In this document: piece by piece, positions 17,782 through 25,003 of the stretch
Layout of the letters: the number at the start of each line of letters is the position of its first letter
Position numbering within the stretch: position 1 is the stretch's first letter
Source of the DNA: SIG480 sp045586595
GTDB taxonomy: Bacteria > Bacillota > Clostridia > Oscillospirales > JAAYXM01
Direction of reading: 5' to 3'
Assembly (NCBI GenBank): GCA_045586595.1
Contig: JAZNAQ010000039.1
Span: forward strand, 1-35,149
Length of the DNA stretch: 35,149 bases
Notes under the pieces: generated by a model
What the model was told of the DNA's origin: nothing
Database searches by the model: none
Seen by the model: only the letters and a program-made list of their open reading frames with translations
Program-made: the position numbers and the translations under genes

Positions 17782-18178
17782 ACGTCAGAGGTAGTTGCAA
17801 ATGCCGAGACAAGCGATGGAGTTCTGTGCTTTCTCTCTCGTTTTCGCCGACGATTTGCCGACGGACTTCCTAAAAACTACTTTCGTAAGGCTTACCATTT
17901 GCCTCACTCGACAGGGAAATCTACAAGAGTTTCGGGAACTTGCCCTACAAAAGGGAAAGGCTTGGGGAAAAACAAACATAGCAACTGACGACCCAAGAAA
18001 AAACAGAACGATTTTTCTGTCGCAAAATTCCCCAATTCCCTGCAAAATTCGTGGCGAGAGCTAAAAGTAAAAAAATACTACACTCACAGAAAAAACACCT
18101 AACATTTTGGGGATGGCAGAATGTCGGTCGAAGAAATATTCTACACACATTTAAATGAACACATAATATTGTACAGGA
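17782..18178. other. Left terminal region of the element, no gene; inverted arms
   Basis: No convincing coding frame. It carries CGCCGACGATTTGCCGACGG (17845-17864), which recurs inverted at 28547-28566 with only the middle three bases changed. A second stretch (18020-18050, containing two AAATTC-type blocks around CCCCAATTCCCT) resembles the complement of 28402-28432. Paired inverted sites near the two ends could be integrase arm-binding sites. Confidence 0.5.
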
Positions 18179-18847
18179 CTAAAGATCTTCAAACATTTCG
18201 CGAAGTTTATCCTTAATGTTTCGCTCAATTTGATTCATAACTACTGATAAGTAAACTGCTTTTTCTTCTTCACTATTCAACAAATCCAGTTTTTTGACAA
18301 TAAGTGATGCTTTCTGTGTTTTTTGTTCATATGGTACAGAAAGTATATATTCAGTCTCTTCTAAATGTGTAGAAACAAGGCTTTCGTAAATTTCATCAAA
18401 CTCCTCTTCAGAGAGTGTAATCCCAACACCAACTCCTCTGTATGGAATGAGTTCATGGTCCACAAGCGTAAACAAACCGATCGCACGTTCTCGTTTGGTT
18501 TTAAAAAACTGCTTATGTTGTATCGTCTCCCAAGCCATTTCATAAAATTGTTGAGCCGGTATATTGTGAGCAATGCAGTGCATTATTGTGTCACTAAGCC
18601 ACGGCAAAAATTTATTTTCATTTTTTTCGTGCGCTTTTTTTATCTGTACATCAGTATAGTATTCCTTTTCTATCCGGTCCGAACTATCAGTATCAATTTT
18701 AAAAATGTTTTCACAAACGAACATTAATGCTAACGGTTGTTCTTTCTGATCTAGCGAATCAATTATCTTGTAAATTTCAAAAAATACATTTGAAACCTTA
18801 CCTGAACAAGTAGACAAAAAATCCGTTAACTTTTTTTTATACTCCAT
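18179..18847 (-). CDS. Unrecognised 222-residue cytosolic protein
   Basis: I do not recognise this family. It is a soluble, acidic, mostly helical protein with no signal peptide or membrane segment. A small glycine patch YRGVGVGITLSEEEFDEIYESL (about 136-157) is the only distinctive stretch; its N- and C-terminal parts look like amphipathic helices. SD AGGAGG lies just before the ATG. It is the last gene of a four-gene minus-strand run, 10 nt after the membrane-protein gene, so it probably acts with that set. It is A+T-richer than the backbone genes, consistent with transferred cargo. Confidence 0.75.
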   Translation of the reverse strand: MEYKKKLTDFLSTCSGKVSNVFFEIYKIIDSLDQKEQPLALMFVCENIFKIDTDSSDRIEKEYYTDVQIKKAHEKNENKFLPWLSDTIMHCIAHNIPAQQFYEMAWETIQHKQFFKTKRERAIGLFTLVDHELIPYRGVGVGITLSEEEFDEIYESLVSTHLEETEYILSVPYEQKTQKASLIVKKLDLLNSEEEKAVYLSVVMNQIERNIKDKLREMFEDL

Positions 18848-18857
18848 TTTAATCCTC

Positions 18858-19232
18858 CTAACTATTGAACCAACTATTGATTTTCTCCTTATAGTATCTC
18901 GCCGGTAATGAAACCAACAACGTAAGCAATAAAATCATGTCGTTATATTTCGTGTTCGGCACAAAAACACTTGCGAATATTAGTGCAAAAGCAATCATTA
19001 ATACAACCAAAATAACAACGAACACACCTGTAACAAAACTCATTTTGGGCATCCCTCTATACATTAGAAGAACATCTTGATGCAATGAAGTAACAGCAAT
19101 TATAAGTCCGAAATGATTTAAAAGGCTAATCCACATATTATTCTCTTCTGAAATGAAAAACCTCACTATTAACAACGTCAAAAGTAATGTGATTTCCACG
19201 ATTTCCAGCAAAAAGCCCCTCTGCTCGTCCAT
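18858..19232 (-). CDS. Small membrane protein, three to four helices, unrecognised
   Basis: A 124-residue protein from ATG 19232, preceded by GGGGGTG; the open frame extends upstream to 19289 but lacks a ribosome site there. Hydrophobic segments lie at about 10-25 (IVEITLLLTLLIVRFF), 33-48, 66-88 (VTGVFVVILVVLMIAFALIF) and 100-110, ending in a lysine-rich tail. The fold is unknown to me. A small membrane protein beside soluble partners resembles the layout of effector/immunity or membrane-acting defence operons, but nothing in the sequence proves this. Confidence 0.7.
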   Translation of the reverse strand: MDEQRGFLLEIVEITLLLTLLIVRFFISEENNMWISLLNHFGLIIAVTSLHQDVLLMYRGMPKMSFVTGVFVVILVVLMIAFALIFASVFVPNTKYNDMILLLTLLVSLPARYYKEKINSWFNS

Positions 19233-19263
19233 TATTACACCCCCTAAAAATAAGTAACACCAT

Positions 19264-19542
19264 CTAGCACGTAGGGAACCCAGTTGCATCAGAGGTCATT
19301 ACTGTTATTCTATTCCCATTAAAGACATATTTCAAAAAACTATCTGTTAACTGAATGAAAGCAATGTCATTAGGAATCCGAATATGTAATGCGTTTTTTT
19401 TAAGAAAAAACACACTGTCTTCTTTCGGATGGGTAAATACAAAATTTTGCTCTATGTATTCTGTTGAAGAAAAAAAGGATTCACTCGCTTTTTTCACATG
19501 TTCAAAAGTAACTTTTTTTGAATACACAACATCAATATACAT
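19264..19542 (-). CDS. Unrecognised 92-residue protein
   Basis: A small soluble protein with alternating beta-like and charged segments (MYIDVVYSKKVTFEHVKKA at the start, ALHIRIPNDIAFIQL in the middle). No family is recognised. SD GAGGAAG overlaps the end of the upstream gene, only 9 nt away, and the downstream gene starts 31 nt later, so it is part of the same operon. Confidence 0.68.
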   Translation of the reverse strand: MYIDVVYSKKVTFEHVKKASESFFSSTEYIEQNFVFTHPKEDSVFFLKKNALHIRIPNDIAFIQLTDSFLKYVFNGNRITVMTSDATGFPTC

Positions 19543-19551
19543 ATATCTTCC

Positions 19552-19965
19552 TCACTCATTGGGAATTGCTTCTTTTCCAATCTTAGTGAATATGCTTTTT
19601 TTCCAAGGTGGTGTATGCTTTCTTACATACTCCTCGAGAGCTTCAAAATCGTTAATGACATTTATATTTACATTATCCATATTCCATTGCGCATCATCAA
19701 AAGCACGCAATCTTTCTACTGCCGACTCCGAGTATAATAATTCCTTTGCTTGGTCAAGAAGCTCGGTCCGGTTTTTGTTAGAAAAATGCATCAACCCTGT
19801 TTCCACCTTGTTCTGCTGATCTTTTTCCCTTTTCTGAAGAAGTTGTTTTTTTCTTTGAGTCAAAAGTTCTATCTGTTCATCAACTTGGAGTATTTCCTCA
19901 TCAGTATTGGTGAGTTTTTTTGTTGCACGTTTAAATTGTTTTTGATAAGAAAGTATTGCACTCAC
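19552..19965 (-). CDS. Coiled-coil protein heading the cargo operon, unrecognised
   Basis: A 137-residue protein. I place the start at GTG 19965, behind AGGGGGG, because the ATG at 20061 lies upstream of the likely promoter (19998-20027). Residues of about 15-50 form a charged coiled coil (LTNTDEEILQVDEQIELLTQ followed by RKKQLLQKREKDQQN), then an acidic helical part and a basic end (HTPPWKKSIFTKIGKEA). No family is recognised. It leads the run 19965-18179. Confidence 0.68.
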   Translation of the reverse strand: MSAILSYQKQFKRATKKLTNTDEEILQVDEQIELLTQRKKQLLQKREKDQQNKVETGLMHFSNKNRTELLDQAKELLYSESAVERLRAFDDAQWNMDNVNINVINDFEALEEYVRKHTPPWKKSIFTKIGKEAIPNE

Positions 19966-19997
19966 CCCCCTGACCCTTTCCCTACTCTTTAAGCAAT

Positions 19998-20027
19998 ATA
20001 ATATCACACCACTACATTGAAAGTCAA
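19998..20027 (-). promoter_or_regulatory. Promoter of the minus-strand cargo operon
   Basis: Minus strand -35 TTGACT (20027-20022), 18-bp spacer, -10 TATTAT (20003-19998). Transcription would begin near 19991, 26 nt before GTG 19965, which supports the GTG start. It is divergent from the DUF3846 gene at 20106. Confidence 0.65.
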
Positions 20028-20105
20028 TATTTGTCCAATACTGTCGTTTTGTTCTTTCCAACCCAACAAACTATTAAAAGTCCTAAACGGACAGGAGGTG
20101 CAAAG

Positions 20106-20510
20106 ATGAGAGAGTTTGCTATTGAGGTGTTGTTGGTTGAGGCAGGAGAAAGACCGAGAAAAGAAATAATCTTCAATTCAATTGAGGACTTCAAAATAAT
20201 AGTAAATGAATGTACAGCGTTCCCTGCAGATGCAGAAATCGTCGAGATTGAAGAAAATGTTGCTCTCGTAAGAAATGAGGAAGGTGTTCTGCTGGGTCTT
20301 AAAGGCAACAGAAGAATCGGTGATGAAATAATAGCAGGTACATTTTTCGTAGCAGGAATAGATGATGACGGAGAGATAACATCACTATCCGATGATAAGA
20401 TTGAGAAATACCGCAAGCGTTTTTGGAGAATTGAGAAATTTACCGACAAAGAAGTCTCTGATGCATACTGGGATATGTGGTTTCGTGCATCAGAGGACAT
20501 TTTTAGTTGA
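20106..20510 (+). CDS. DUF3846-like protein
   Basis: A 134-residue cytosolic protein starting at ATG 20106 behind ACAGGAGGTG; the frame is open from 20031 but without a ribosome site. EIVEIEENVALVRNEEG followed by LKGNRRIGDEIIAGTFFVAG and SLSDDKIEKYRKRF matches what I know of DUF3846 proteins, which are common in Clostridial integrative elements and have no established function. It is divergent from the cargo operon and followed by a hairpin. Confidence 0.72.
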   Translation: MREFAIEVLLVEAGERPRKEIIFNSIEDFKIIVNECTAFPADAEIVEIEENVALVRNEEGVLLGLKGNRRIGDEIIAGTFFVAGIDDDGEITSLSDDKIEKYRKRFWRIEKFTDKEVSDAYWDMWFRASEDIFS

Positions 20511-20557
20511 AATGTCCGTAGAATGTCACCTCACAAATAAATATAATGAATGTATAA

Positions 20558-20604
20558 CCCCTATGGTAATCGGTAGCAGCCGACCGCCATAGGGGAATTT
20601 TATT
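20558..20604 (+). terminator. Hairpin between the DUF3846 and Mor-type genes
   Basis: Nine-bp stem CCCCTATGG/CCATAGGGG (20558-20566 with 20587-20595) with an inner TCGG/CCGA pairing, then AATTTTATTTT. It would end the DUF3846 transcript or limit expression of the next gene. Confidence 0.6.
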
Positions 20605-20619
20605 TTGAGGTGGAAAAGA

Positions 20620-20955
20620 ATGGACAAATGCAAGGAAGTTGAGATTATACTTGAGCGACACAATCTGCTAAAATGTGACAAAGAGGTGATGCGGATGGCT
20701 GAAAGAGACTCAGATTTACTAAATAACGTATACAGAGAAATAGCAGATAAGCTCGGTATGGATACCGCTATGGACGTGTACCAGATGTTCAAAGGTCAGC
20801 AAATATCTTTCCCTGTTCGATTTCTGAATCCTGCAAGGATACAGCGCATCATCATTCAGGAATACGACGGCACAAACATCAAAGCACTCGCCACGAAGTA
20901 CAATTATTCCGAAAAAACCGTGCGAAGGATAATTCGGGAAAGTGTAGAGGAGTAA
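20620..20955 (+). CDS. Mor-type transcriptional regulator
   Basis: A 111-residue DNA-binding protein, start ATG 20620 with GAGGTGG ahead. The first half has YREIADKLGMDTAMDVYQMF and the second half a helix-turn-helix GTNIKALATKYNYSEKTVRR, the arrangement of the Mor activator family of phage Mu, which is frequent in Clostridial mobile elements. It may switch on the genes immediately downstream (20970-23027) or the excision functions. The target is unknown. Confidence 0.78.
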   Translation: MDKCKEVEIILERHNLLKCDKEVMRMAERDSDLLNNVYREIADKLGMDTAMDVYQMFKGQQISFPVRFLNPARIQRIIIQEYDGTNIKALATKYNYSEKTVRRIIRESVEE

Positions 20956-20969
20956 AAGGAGATATAAAT

Positions 20970-21272
20970 ATGGGGATAATTTCTTGCATATTAGCAATCT
21001 TGGGGACAATGGTATTAATCAACGTTTCGGCTGTTTTGGGGTTTATAGTGTACCTTGTCGCATTTGTTTTGAGCTTACAGACGTTAAAATCCAAAGTTGA
21101 TTACAATGATAGTTTTTCAATCATTAAATTCATAAAAAAGATATCTCTGAAAAACTTTTTTGAAGAGAGTGTACACACGATAATTGTGGCCATGTTACCA
21201 ATTATAGTCATAATGGGATTTTATTATTGGATATATGTTGACACATATAGATTCATAAACTCACTGTATTAA
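20970..21272 (+). CDS. Small membrane protein, unrecognised
   Basis: A 100-residue protein with hydrophobic segments at about 2-34 (ISCILAILGTMVLINVSAVL and onward) and 69-89 (TIIVAMLPIIVIMGFYYWIY), joined by a basic cytosolic loop. SD AAAGGAG lies 10 nt ahead. It follows the Mor-type gene by 14 nt and precedes the SHOCT protein by 15 nt, so the three are probably one operon. No family is recognised. Confidence 0.68.
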   Translation: MGIISCILAILGTMVLINVSAVLGFIVYLVAFVLSLQTLKSKVDYNDSFSIIKFIKKISLKNFFEESVHTIIVAMLPIIVIMGFYYWIYVDTYRFINSLY

Positions 21273-21287
21273 AAAAGGAGAAAAGAA

Positions 21288-22040
21288 ATGGATTTTTCAA
21301 AATTAAAAAGTAGTATTCAGTCGAAGGTGAAAGAAGTGTCTGAAAACCAAAAAGTTAGCAACTTTGCCTCTTCAGTAAAAAAAGGATTCGGAGAGTTTTC
21401 GGCTAAGGCAAAAGAAACTAGTGAAGAATTTAAGAAGAATATGGCGGAACATAAGGCACTTACCGATGAGGCTAAAGCTCCGATAGAAGGAAGCATTGTC
21501 CGCTATCAAGTTATTTACCTTGGTGGATTTCCGATGAAGCCTCAAAAAAAATCAAACTCACTGTCTCTTGGTTTCAACATAATGGAAGATAGATTTATAT
21601 TCAAGCCAGAACACCTTGCAAAAACTGAGTGGTTTGGTGATGAGAACCTTGAAGTTTTGTATAGTCAGGTCACCAAATTCGAAATCGTAAAACGCCAAGT
21701 AAGCACCACAGAAGCTTTGCTCGGCAGTGGTGACACTAAAGATTTGGAACAGCTTAATAACATTGAAATTACTTACCACGATACAGATGGTAATGAACAT
21801 GTCTTAAGGGTCGAGATGTTAACAGGCGTTACTGTATATGGACAAGCAACTAAATGTAGAGAAATGCTAGACATTTTAAGAGAAAAAAAGATTCTGAATA
21901 AACTTAATAAAGAGAAAACTAGTGAAAATACATCTGTATCCGCGGCTGACGAAATAAAGAAATACAAAGATTTACTTGATTCTGGCATAATCACGCAAGA
22001 AGAATTTGATGCCAAAAAGAAAGAACTGTTAGGATTATAA
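21288..22040 (+). CDS. SHOCT-domain protein
   Basis: A 250-residue soluble protein. The N-terminal 60 residues are lysine/alanine-rich amphipathic helix (KVKEVSENQKVSNFASSVKK), the middle (about 75-200) is a beta-rich, PH-like segment (YQVIYLGGFPMKPQKKSNS), and the end has a SHOCT motif (EIKKYKDLLDSGIITQEEF, about 222-250). SHOCT tails usually mediate oligomerisation or membrane-adjacent assembly. Its neighbours are a membrane protein and a lipoprotein, which suggests a membrane-associated complex. The specific function is unknown. Confidence 0.75.
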   Translation: MDFSKLKSSIQSKVKEVSENQKVSNFASSVKKGFGEFSAKAKETSEEFKKNMAEHKALTDEAKAPIEGSIVRYQVIYLGGFPMKPQKKSNSLSLGFNIMEDRFIFKPEHLAKTEWFGDENLEVLYSQVTKFEIVKRQVSTTEALLGSGDTKDLEQLNNIEITYHDTDGNEHVLRVEMLTGVTVYGQATKCREMLDILREKKILNKLNKEKTSENTSVSAADEIKKYKDLLDSGIITQEEFDAKKKELLGL

Positions 22041-22047
22041 ATATTTG

Positions 22048-22073
22048 GGGGTGTAACTGTTGATACACCCCCT
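22048..22073 (+). terminator. Hairpin after the SHOCT gene
   Basis: Nine-bp stem GGGGGTGTA/TACACCCCC (22048-22056 with 22065-22073) and an 8-nt loop. No T-run follows, so it is more likely an mRNA-processing or partial terminator hairpin than a full stop. Confidence 0.45.
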
Positions 22074-22097
22074 ATAACTTTAGAAAGGAAGATTAAA

Positions 22098-23027
22098 ATG
22101 AGAAAAAGAGTATTGGCATTACTTGTAGCATCAGCAATGTTATTTTCGATGCTCGCAGGTTGCGGAAACAAAGTCGATTTGTCGGCGTATGACGGCATTT
22201 GGGCTGAAGAAGATTTGAACTATGAAAACGGTGGGTTCATAATGACTGTTACCACGGATGATGATGTTGCCACACTTTTCTGCGAGTATGCTGATGAAGA
22301 TTCAGGCACGACTAGTGGTGGCGTTTCGAAAGAAATAACATCGAAAGACATTCAAAAAAATGTTGTTACAATAGAAGATGCAGAAGACGACTGGGGGAAT
22401 GTGGTTGATATGAATATCACATTCAACGAAGATACTATTGTTTGCGAAGTCACTGGAATTAAAGATGGGGATGCAATTCCTGTTTTCTACAAAGGAACAT
22501 ACACTCTTGTCAGAAATGAAGATGCACTTCAAATTTTGTCTGAAACTCCGTGGGAAGAAGCTATGGGAGTAAAAGCGGATGATTATTCCGAAGAACCAGT
22601 CTATGACACATCAAAAGCAAGCGGTATTTTAGCAAGCCTTGGAATGACGGAAGAACAGTTTAAGGCTAGTTGTATTCCTATGCAAAAAAAAGAGGAAGCA
22701 CCTAATGCTACTATATGGTGGAATGATACGGAGAAATTAAATTCGATGTTAGACTATCCAGCTGATTATATGAATGGATTTTGTTATTTTGCTCGTGTTG
22801 ATGTTGAGGATAAGAGTATGTCTACAGATGGTTATCCTTGTTATACGCAGTATGGTAGTAGTGTTCCAAATATGAGGTTTTATGATTTCAGAGACAAGGT
22901 AAATTATCCGACAATTTCAAATGGAGATAATATTGCGACGTATGCAATTTACAGAGGAATTCAAACAACTGATGGAGGAAATGATTATCTCTGCTTCCAT
23001 TTGATTTCCGTCGAAAAAAATAAGTAG
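22098..23027 (+). CDS. Lipoprotein, unrecognised
   Basis: A 309-residue exported protein with a clear lipobox LAGC (Cys22) after a basic/hydrophobic signal, so it is anchored on the outer face of the membrane. The mature part is acidic and beta-rich: residues of about 27-140 look like a lipocalin-like or META-like sandwich (YDGIWAEEDLNYENGG), and the second half (about 165-309) has a different repeat-free fold. SD AAAGGAAG precedes the start. It is followed by two terminators. I do not recognise the family. A surface lipoprotein as island cargo could act in exclusion or host interaction, which is speculation. Confidence 0.72.
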   Translation: MRKRVLALLVASAMLFSMLAGCGNKVDLSAYDGIWAEEDLNYENGGFIMTVTTDDDVATLFCEYADEDSGTTSGGVSKEITSKDIQKNVVTIEDAEDDWGNVVDMNITFNEDTIVCEVTGIKDGDAIPVFYKGTYTLVRNEDALQILSETPWEEAMGVKADDYSEEPVYDTSKASGILASLGMTEEQFKASCIPMQKKEEAPNATIWWNDTEKLNSMLDYPADYMNGFCYFARVDVEDKSMSTDGYPCYTQYGSSVPNMRFYDFRDKVNYPTISNGDNIATYAIYRGIQTTDGGNDYLCFHLISVEKNK

Positions 23028-23036
23028 GTATCTTGT

Positions 23037-23075
23037 AAGGAACACACAAACCCCCTCGGTTTTTCTGTGTTCCTT
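23037..23075. terminator. Long hairpin terminator
   Basis: Ten-bp outer stem AAGGAACACA/TGTGTTCCTT plus inner AAACC/GGTTT. It lies between the convergent lipoprotein and DUF1643 genes. Confidence 0.65.
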
Positions 23076-23083
23076 GCATAGAG

Positions 23084-23118
23084 TCTCCCTGCCGTATTTC
23101 AGGCAGGGAGATTTCCTT
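23084..23118. terminator. Second hairpin terminator
   Basis: Ten-bp stem TCTCCCTGCC/GGCAGGGAGA (23084-23093 with 23102-23111) followed by TTTCCTTT. Two terminators in a row strictly separate the two convergent halves of the element. Confidence 0.75.
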
Positions 23119-23127
23119 TGCTCAAAA

Positions 23128-23700
23128 TCATTTGCCTTTTGGTTTCTTTTTTTGCTCGGATTCATTGACGGGTGCATCATCAACAAGCTCGTTGACTTTC
23201 AACGGTGATAAATGCCATGTTCTCACGGCAGGTGATAATGGGTGTTGGAGCCTTGCACTACCATTCGAACTACAAAGGCAGTTGAGCTTACCTTCAAACG
23301 TACGGAGCTTCTCAATCACATTTTTCTGCAAATCCTGAAATACTTTACTTTTTGCCTTTCCTACACCTGCGGCATAGACAATCACATCGGCATTTTCTGC
23401 GGACTTAACAATCACATCAAGGTTCTTGGCATCATCGACATCTGCTTCTCTCAATGAAAAATCATCAAGGACAGCAGATAGGTTGAGGATATCAACACTG
23501 CCAAAGCCCAACCGCGAGGAATTATTCAACACAAGCATACTTGAATTGTCAAGCTCAATCCCCGAAGCTTTACTCGGCGCAAGCATAATAATGGCGAGCT
23601 TCTGTTTCTTCTCATCCCATGTTTTGCGAAGTAAATACCTCTTGATACCATCCTTAGAAAATACCGCCTCGGTAGTAAGTGTCGTAATAATTGTGTTCAT
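23128..23700 (-). CDS. DUF1643 family protein
   Basis: A 190-residue cytosolic protein. LAIIMLAPSKASGIELDNSS, SVDILNLSAV, ADVIVYAAGVGKAKSKV and SARLQHPLSP are in the order expected for DUF1643, a family of unknown function often found on mobile elements. The lysine-rich tail (EQKKKPKGK) is unusual. SD AGGGAG lies within the end of the preceding gene, whose stop is one base before this ATG, so the two are translationally coupled. Confidence 0.75.
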   Translation of the reverse strand: MNTIITTLTTEAVFSKDGIKRYLLRKTWDEKKQKLAIIMLAPSKASGIELDNSSMLVLNNSSRLGFGSVDILNLSAVLDDFSLREADVDDAKNLDVIVKSAENADVIVYAAGVGKAKSKVFQDLQKNVIEKLRTFEGKLNCLCSSNGSARLQHPLSPAVRTWHLSPLKVNELVDDAPVNESEQKKKPKGK

Positions 23701-23701
23701 T

Positions 23702-24055
23702 CTAAATTTCTCCCTTCAATTCATTCAATAATACTTTAGGTGCAACATCAACAGGCATAATAACAACGATTGAATAATCATCACCGAGCAGATACAGAGC
23801 AGATAAGTAATCGTTTCCTATCTCACTTACCCATTCGCATAACCGTGAATCATAATCAATAATCGACCTAAGCTCTGCAACATCATTACTTGTTTCTGCG
23901 ATTACCGCATAGCCGCCAATCTTCAAATAATCTCTTGTCGTTCCGTACTCGGCATCAAGCACAGATACATAGTGCAATAGTTTCTCTTTCACGAGTTCCG
24001 GAAGTCTGCAACTGAGCATAGGAATTTCGCTTGCAGTACCAATTCTGTAAAGCAA
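23702..24055 (-). CDS. Conserved element protein of unknown function
   Basis: A 117-residue protein. I prefer TTG 24055 as start, because AGGAG lies 10 nt ahead and the N-terminus becomes MLYRIGTASEIPMLSC. The in-frame ATG at 24073 has no ribosome site, and the frame further upstream to 24211 includes a hairpin. GYAVIAETSNDVAELRSIID and YLSALYLLGDDYSIVVIMP are conserved-looking. I believe similar proteins occur on other Clostridial elements, without a known role. Confidence 0.66.
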   Translation of the reverse strand: MLYRIGTASEIPMLSCRLPELVKEKLLHYVSVLDAEYGTTRDYLKIGGYAVIAETSNDVAELRSIIDYDSRLCEWVSEIGNDYLSALYLLGDDYSIVVIMPVDVAPKVLLNELKGEI

Positions 24056-24140
24056 TTCTTTCTCACTCCTCATAAATAGATTCAGCACATAGGGCGGTTG
24101 CTCTATGTGCTGTTTGCATAATAAGAATATATATTTGTAA

Positions 24141-24338
24141 TTACAGATTAAGCGGAAATGATTCTCTATCAGAATCGGCAAGTAAAGCCTCGAGTTTTTC
24201 TCTCTCAACATAAATGCGATTGCCTATCCTCTTCGGTTCTAAATACAGAGATACAAATTTACGTGCCTTGCGTTTGCTCACAGGCAAGTAACTTGCCGTA
24301 ATCTCAGAAATGTCCACCATTGCGCTTTTCTTTTCCAT
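24141..24338 (-). CDS. DUF6462/excisionase-like DNA-binding protein
   Basis: A 65-residue winged-helix/MerR-like protein: ITASYLPVSKRKARKFVSLY is a helix-turn-helix and RIGNRIYVEREKLEALL the wing and following helix. SD AGGAG is ahead of ATG 24338. It overlaps the end of the preceding gene by 35 nt. Such proteins act as excision directionality factors or local repressors. A second, better-placed excisionase candidate lies at 26798. Confidence 0.72.
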   Translation of the reverse strand: MEKKSAMVDISEITASYLPVSKRKARKFVSLYLEPKRIGNRIYVEREKLEALLADSDRESFPLNL

Positions 24339-24612
24339 TCACATTCTCCTTTTCGTCATCAATAGTTTCGCCGTTAAACAGCTTAGATATCTTGATACAG
24401 TGTTGACCTAATGATTGTTTCTTGCTCAGTTTACGCCCTATACGAATAGCATCACCCTTAGAAGGCGTGGGCGATACTGTGTAATAGTTACTCTCGACTA
24501 CAACAACGGCGTCGGGCATAAACTCGTGAACAGTAGCCTCTATAAAATCACTGAACACACGCAGGTCAACGTCATTCCTCGCATCTGATGATGCAAAAGT
24601 ATACCTTCGCAT
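24304..24612 (-). CDS. Conserved hypothetical protein of the element
   Basis: A 102-residue soluble protein, unrecognised, with a central segment FIEATVHEFMPDAVVVVESN and a basic C-terminus (RIGRKLSKKQSLGQHCIKIS). AAAGGG precedes ATG 24612. It heads the minus-strand run 24612-23128, 35 nt after a long hairpin, so leader-based control is possible. Confidence 0.62.
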   Translation of the reverse strand: MRRYTFASSDARNDVDLRVFSDFIEATVHEFMPDAVVVVESNYYTVSPTPSKGDAIRIGRKLSKKQSLGQHCIKISKLFNGETIDDEKENVNGKEKRNGGHF

Positions 24613-24647
24613 ACCATCACGCCCTTTCGTGTCAAAATAAATAATAA

Positions 24648-24684
24648 AGGAGCAATCGGCATCAGTTTGATACCGATTGCTCCT
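24648..24684. promoter_or_regulatory. Near-perfect 37-nt hairpin in the central intergenic region
   Basis: Twelve-bp stem AGGAGCAATCGG/CCGATTGCTCCT (24648-24659 with 24673-24684), one mismatch, then a 4-bp inner stem ATCA/TGAT with a 3-nt loop. On the minus strand a T-rich tract (TTTATTATTTATTTT) follows, so it could attenuate the operon that starts at 24612. Confidence 0.65.
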
Positions 24685-24955
24685 AATTATTTGTTAGAAA
24701 AATTTTGTGCCAAGGGCTAAAATAGGAGAAAACAAGAGATATAACGAGATAAAATCGGATTATAGGTAGATAAACATACAAAAATCGGTTTTCCCATTTT
24801 CTGGAAGTGCATTTTGGCGACCCGATGGTCGTCAGGACAGGTGTTGTCAAAAATAAAATCCAAGATTCACGAGATGAATTGAGGACTTAAAAGTGCTAAA
24901 ATTATAATCCCCAGCAACATTCCACTAAAAATTTCAAAAGAAAGAAGGAAGCAAA
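24685..24955. other. Gene-free central region, possible replication or regulatory origin
   Basis: No gene is visible. It contains three AGATA/AGATAA words and two AAAATCGG words between 24735 and 24790, and a short imperfect hairpin GGCGACCCGATGGTCGTC (24815-24832). It lies between divergent operons and just ahead of the DUF927 replication-type gene, so an origin for the excised circle, or an oriT, is conceivable. I cannot assign either from motif knowledge. Confidence 0.3.
24879..24908 (+). promoter_or_regulatory. Promoter of the DUF927-xis-int operon
   Basis: -35 TTGAGG (24879-24884), 18-bp spacer, -10 TATAAT (24903-24908), about 50 nt ahead of the small leader frame. Confidence 0.65.
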
Positions 24956-25003
24956 ATGGCACATGAAACAGTATTTAAAAAAGGAGGAAGTATAAAACCA
25001 TGA
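24956..25003 (+). CDS. 15-codon leader frame coupled to the DUF927 gene
   Basis: MAHETVFKKGGSIKP-stop. It has its own site (GAAGGAAG) and its TGA overlaps the next ATG (ATGA at 25000-25003), while the codons KGGS contain the SD of the DUF927 gene. It could be a leader peptide that couples translation, or the relic of a longer gene. The peptide has no recognisable function. Confidence 0.4.
   Translation: MAHETVFKKGGSIKP

Noticed and set aside
19966..20061. ATG 20061 as start of the coiled-coil gene
   Set aside because: It is upstream of the likely promoter at 19998-20027 and lacks a ribosome site; GTG 19965 fits both.
24815..24832. Short hairpin as a definite oriT
   Set aside because: The stem is imperfect, no relaxase gene is present and I know no matching nick site; kept only as a possibility in the central region entry.
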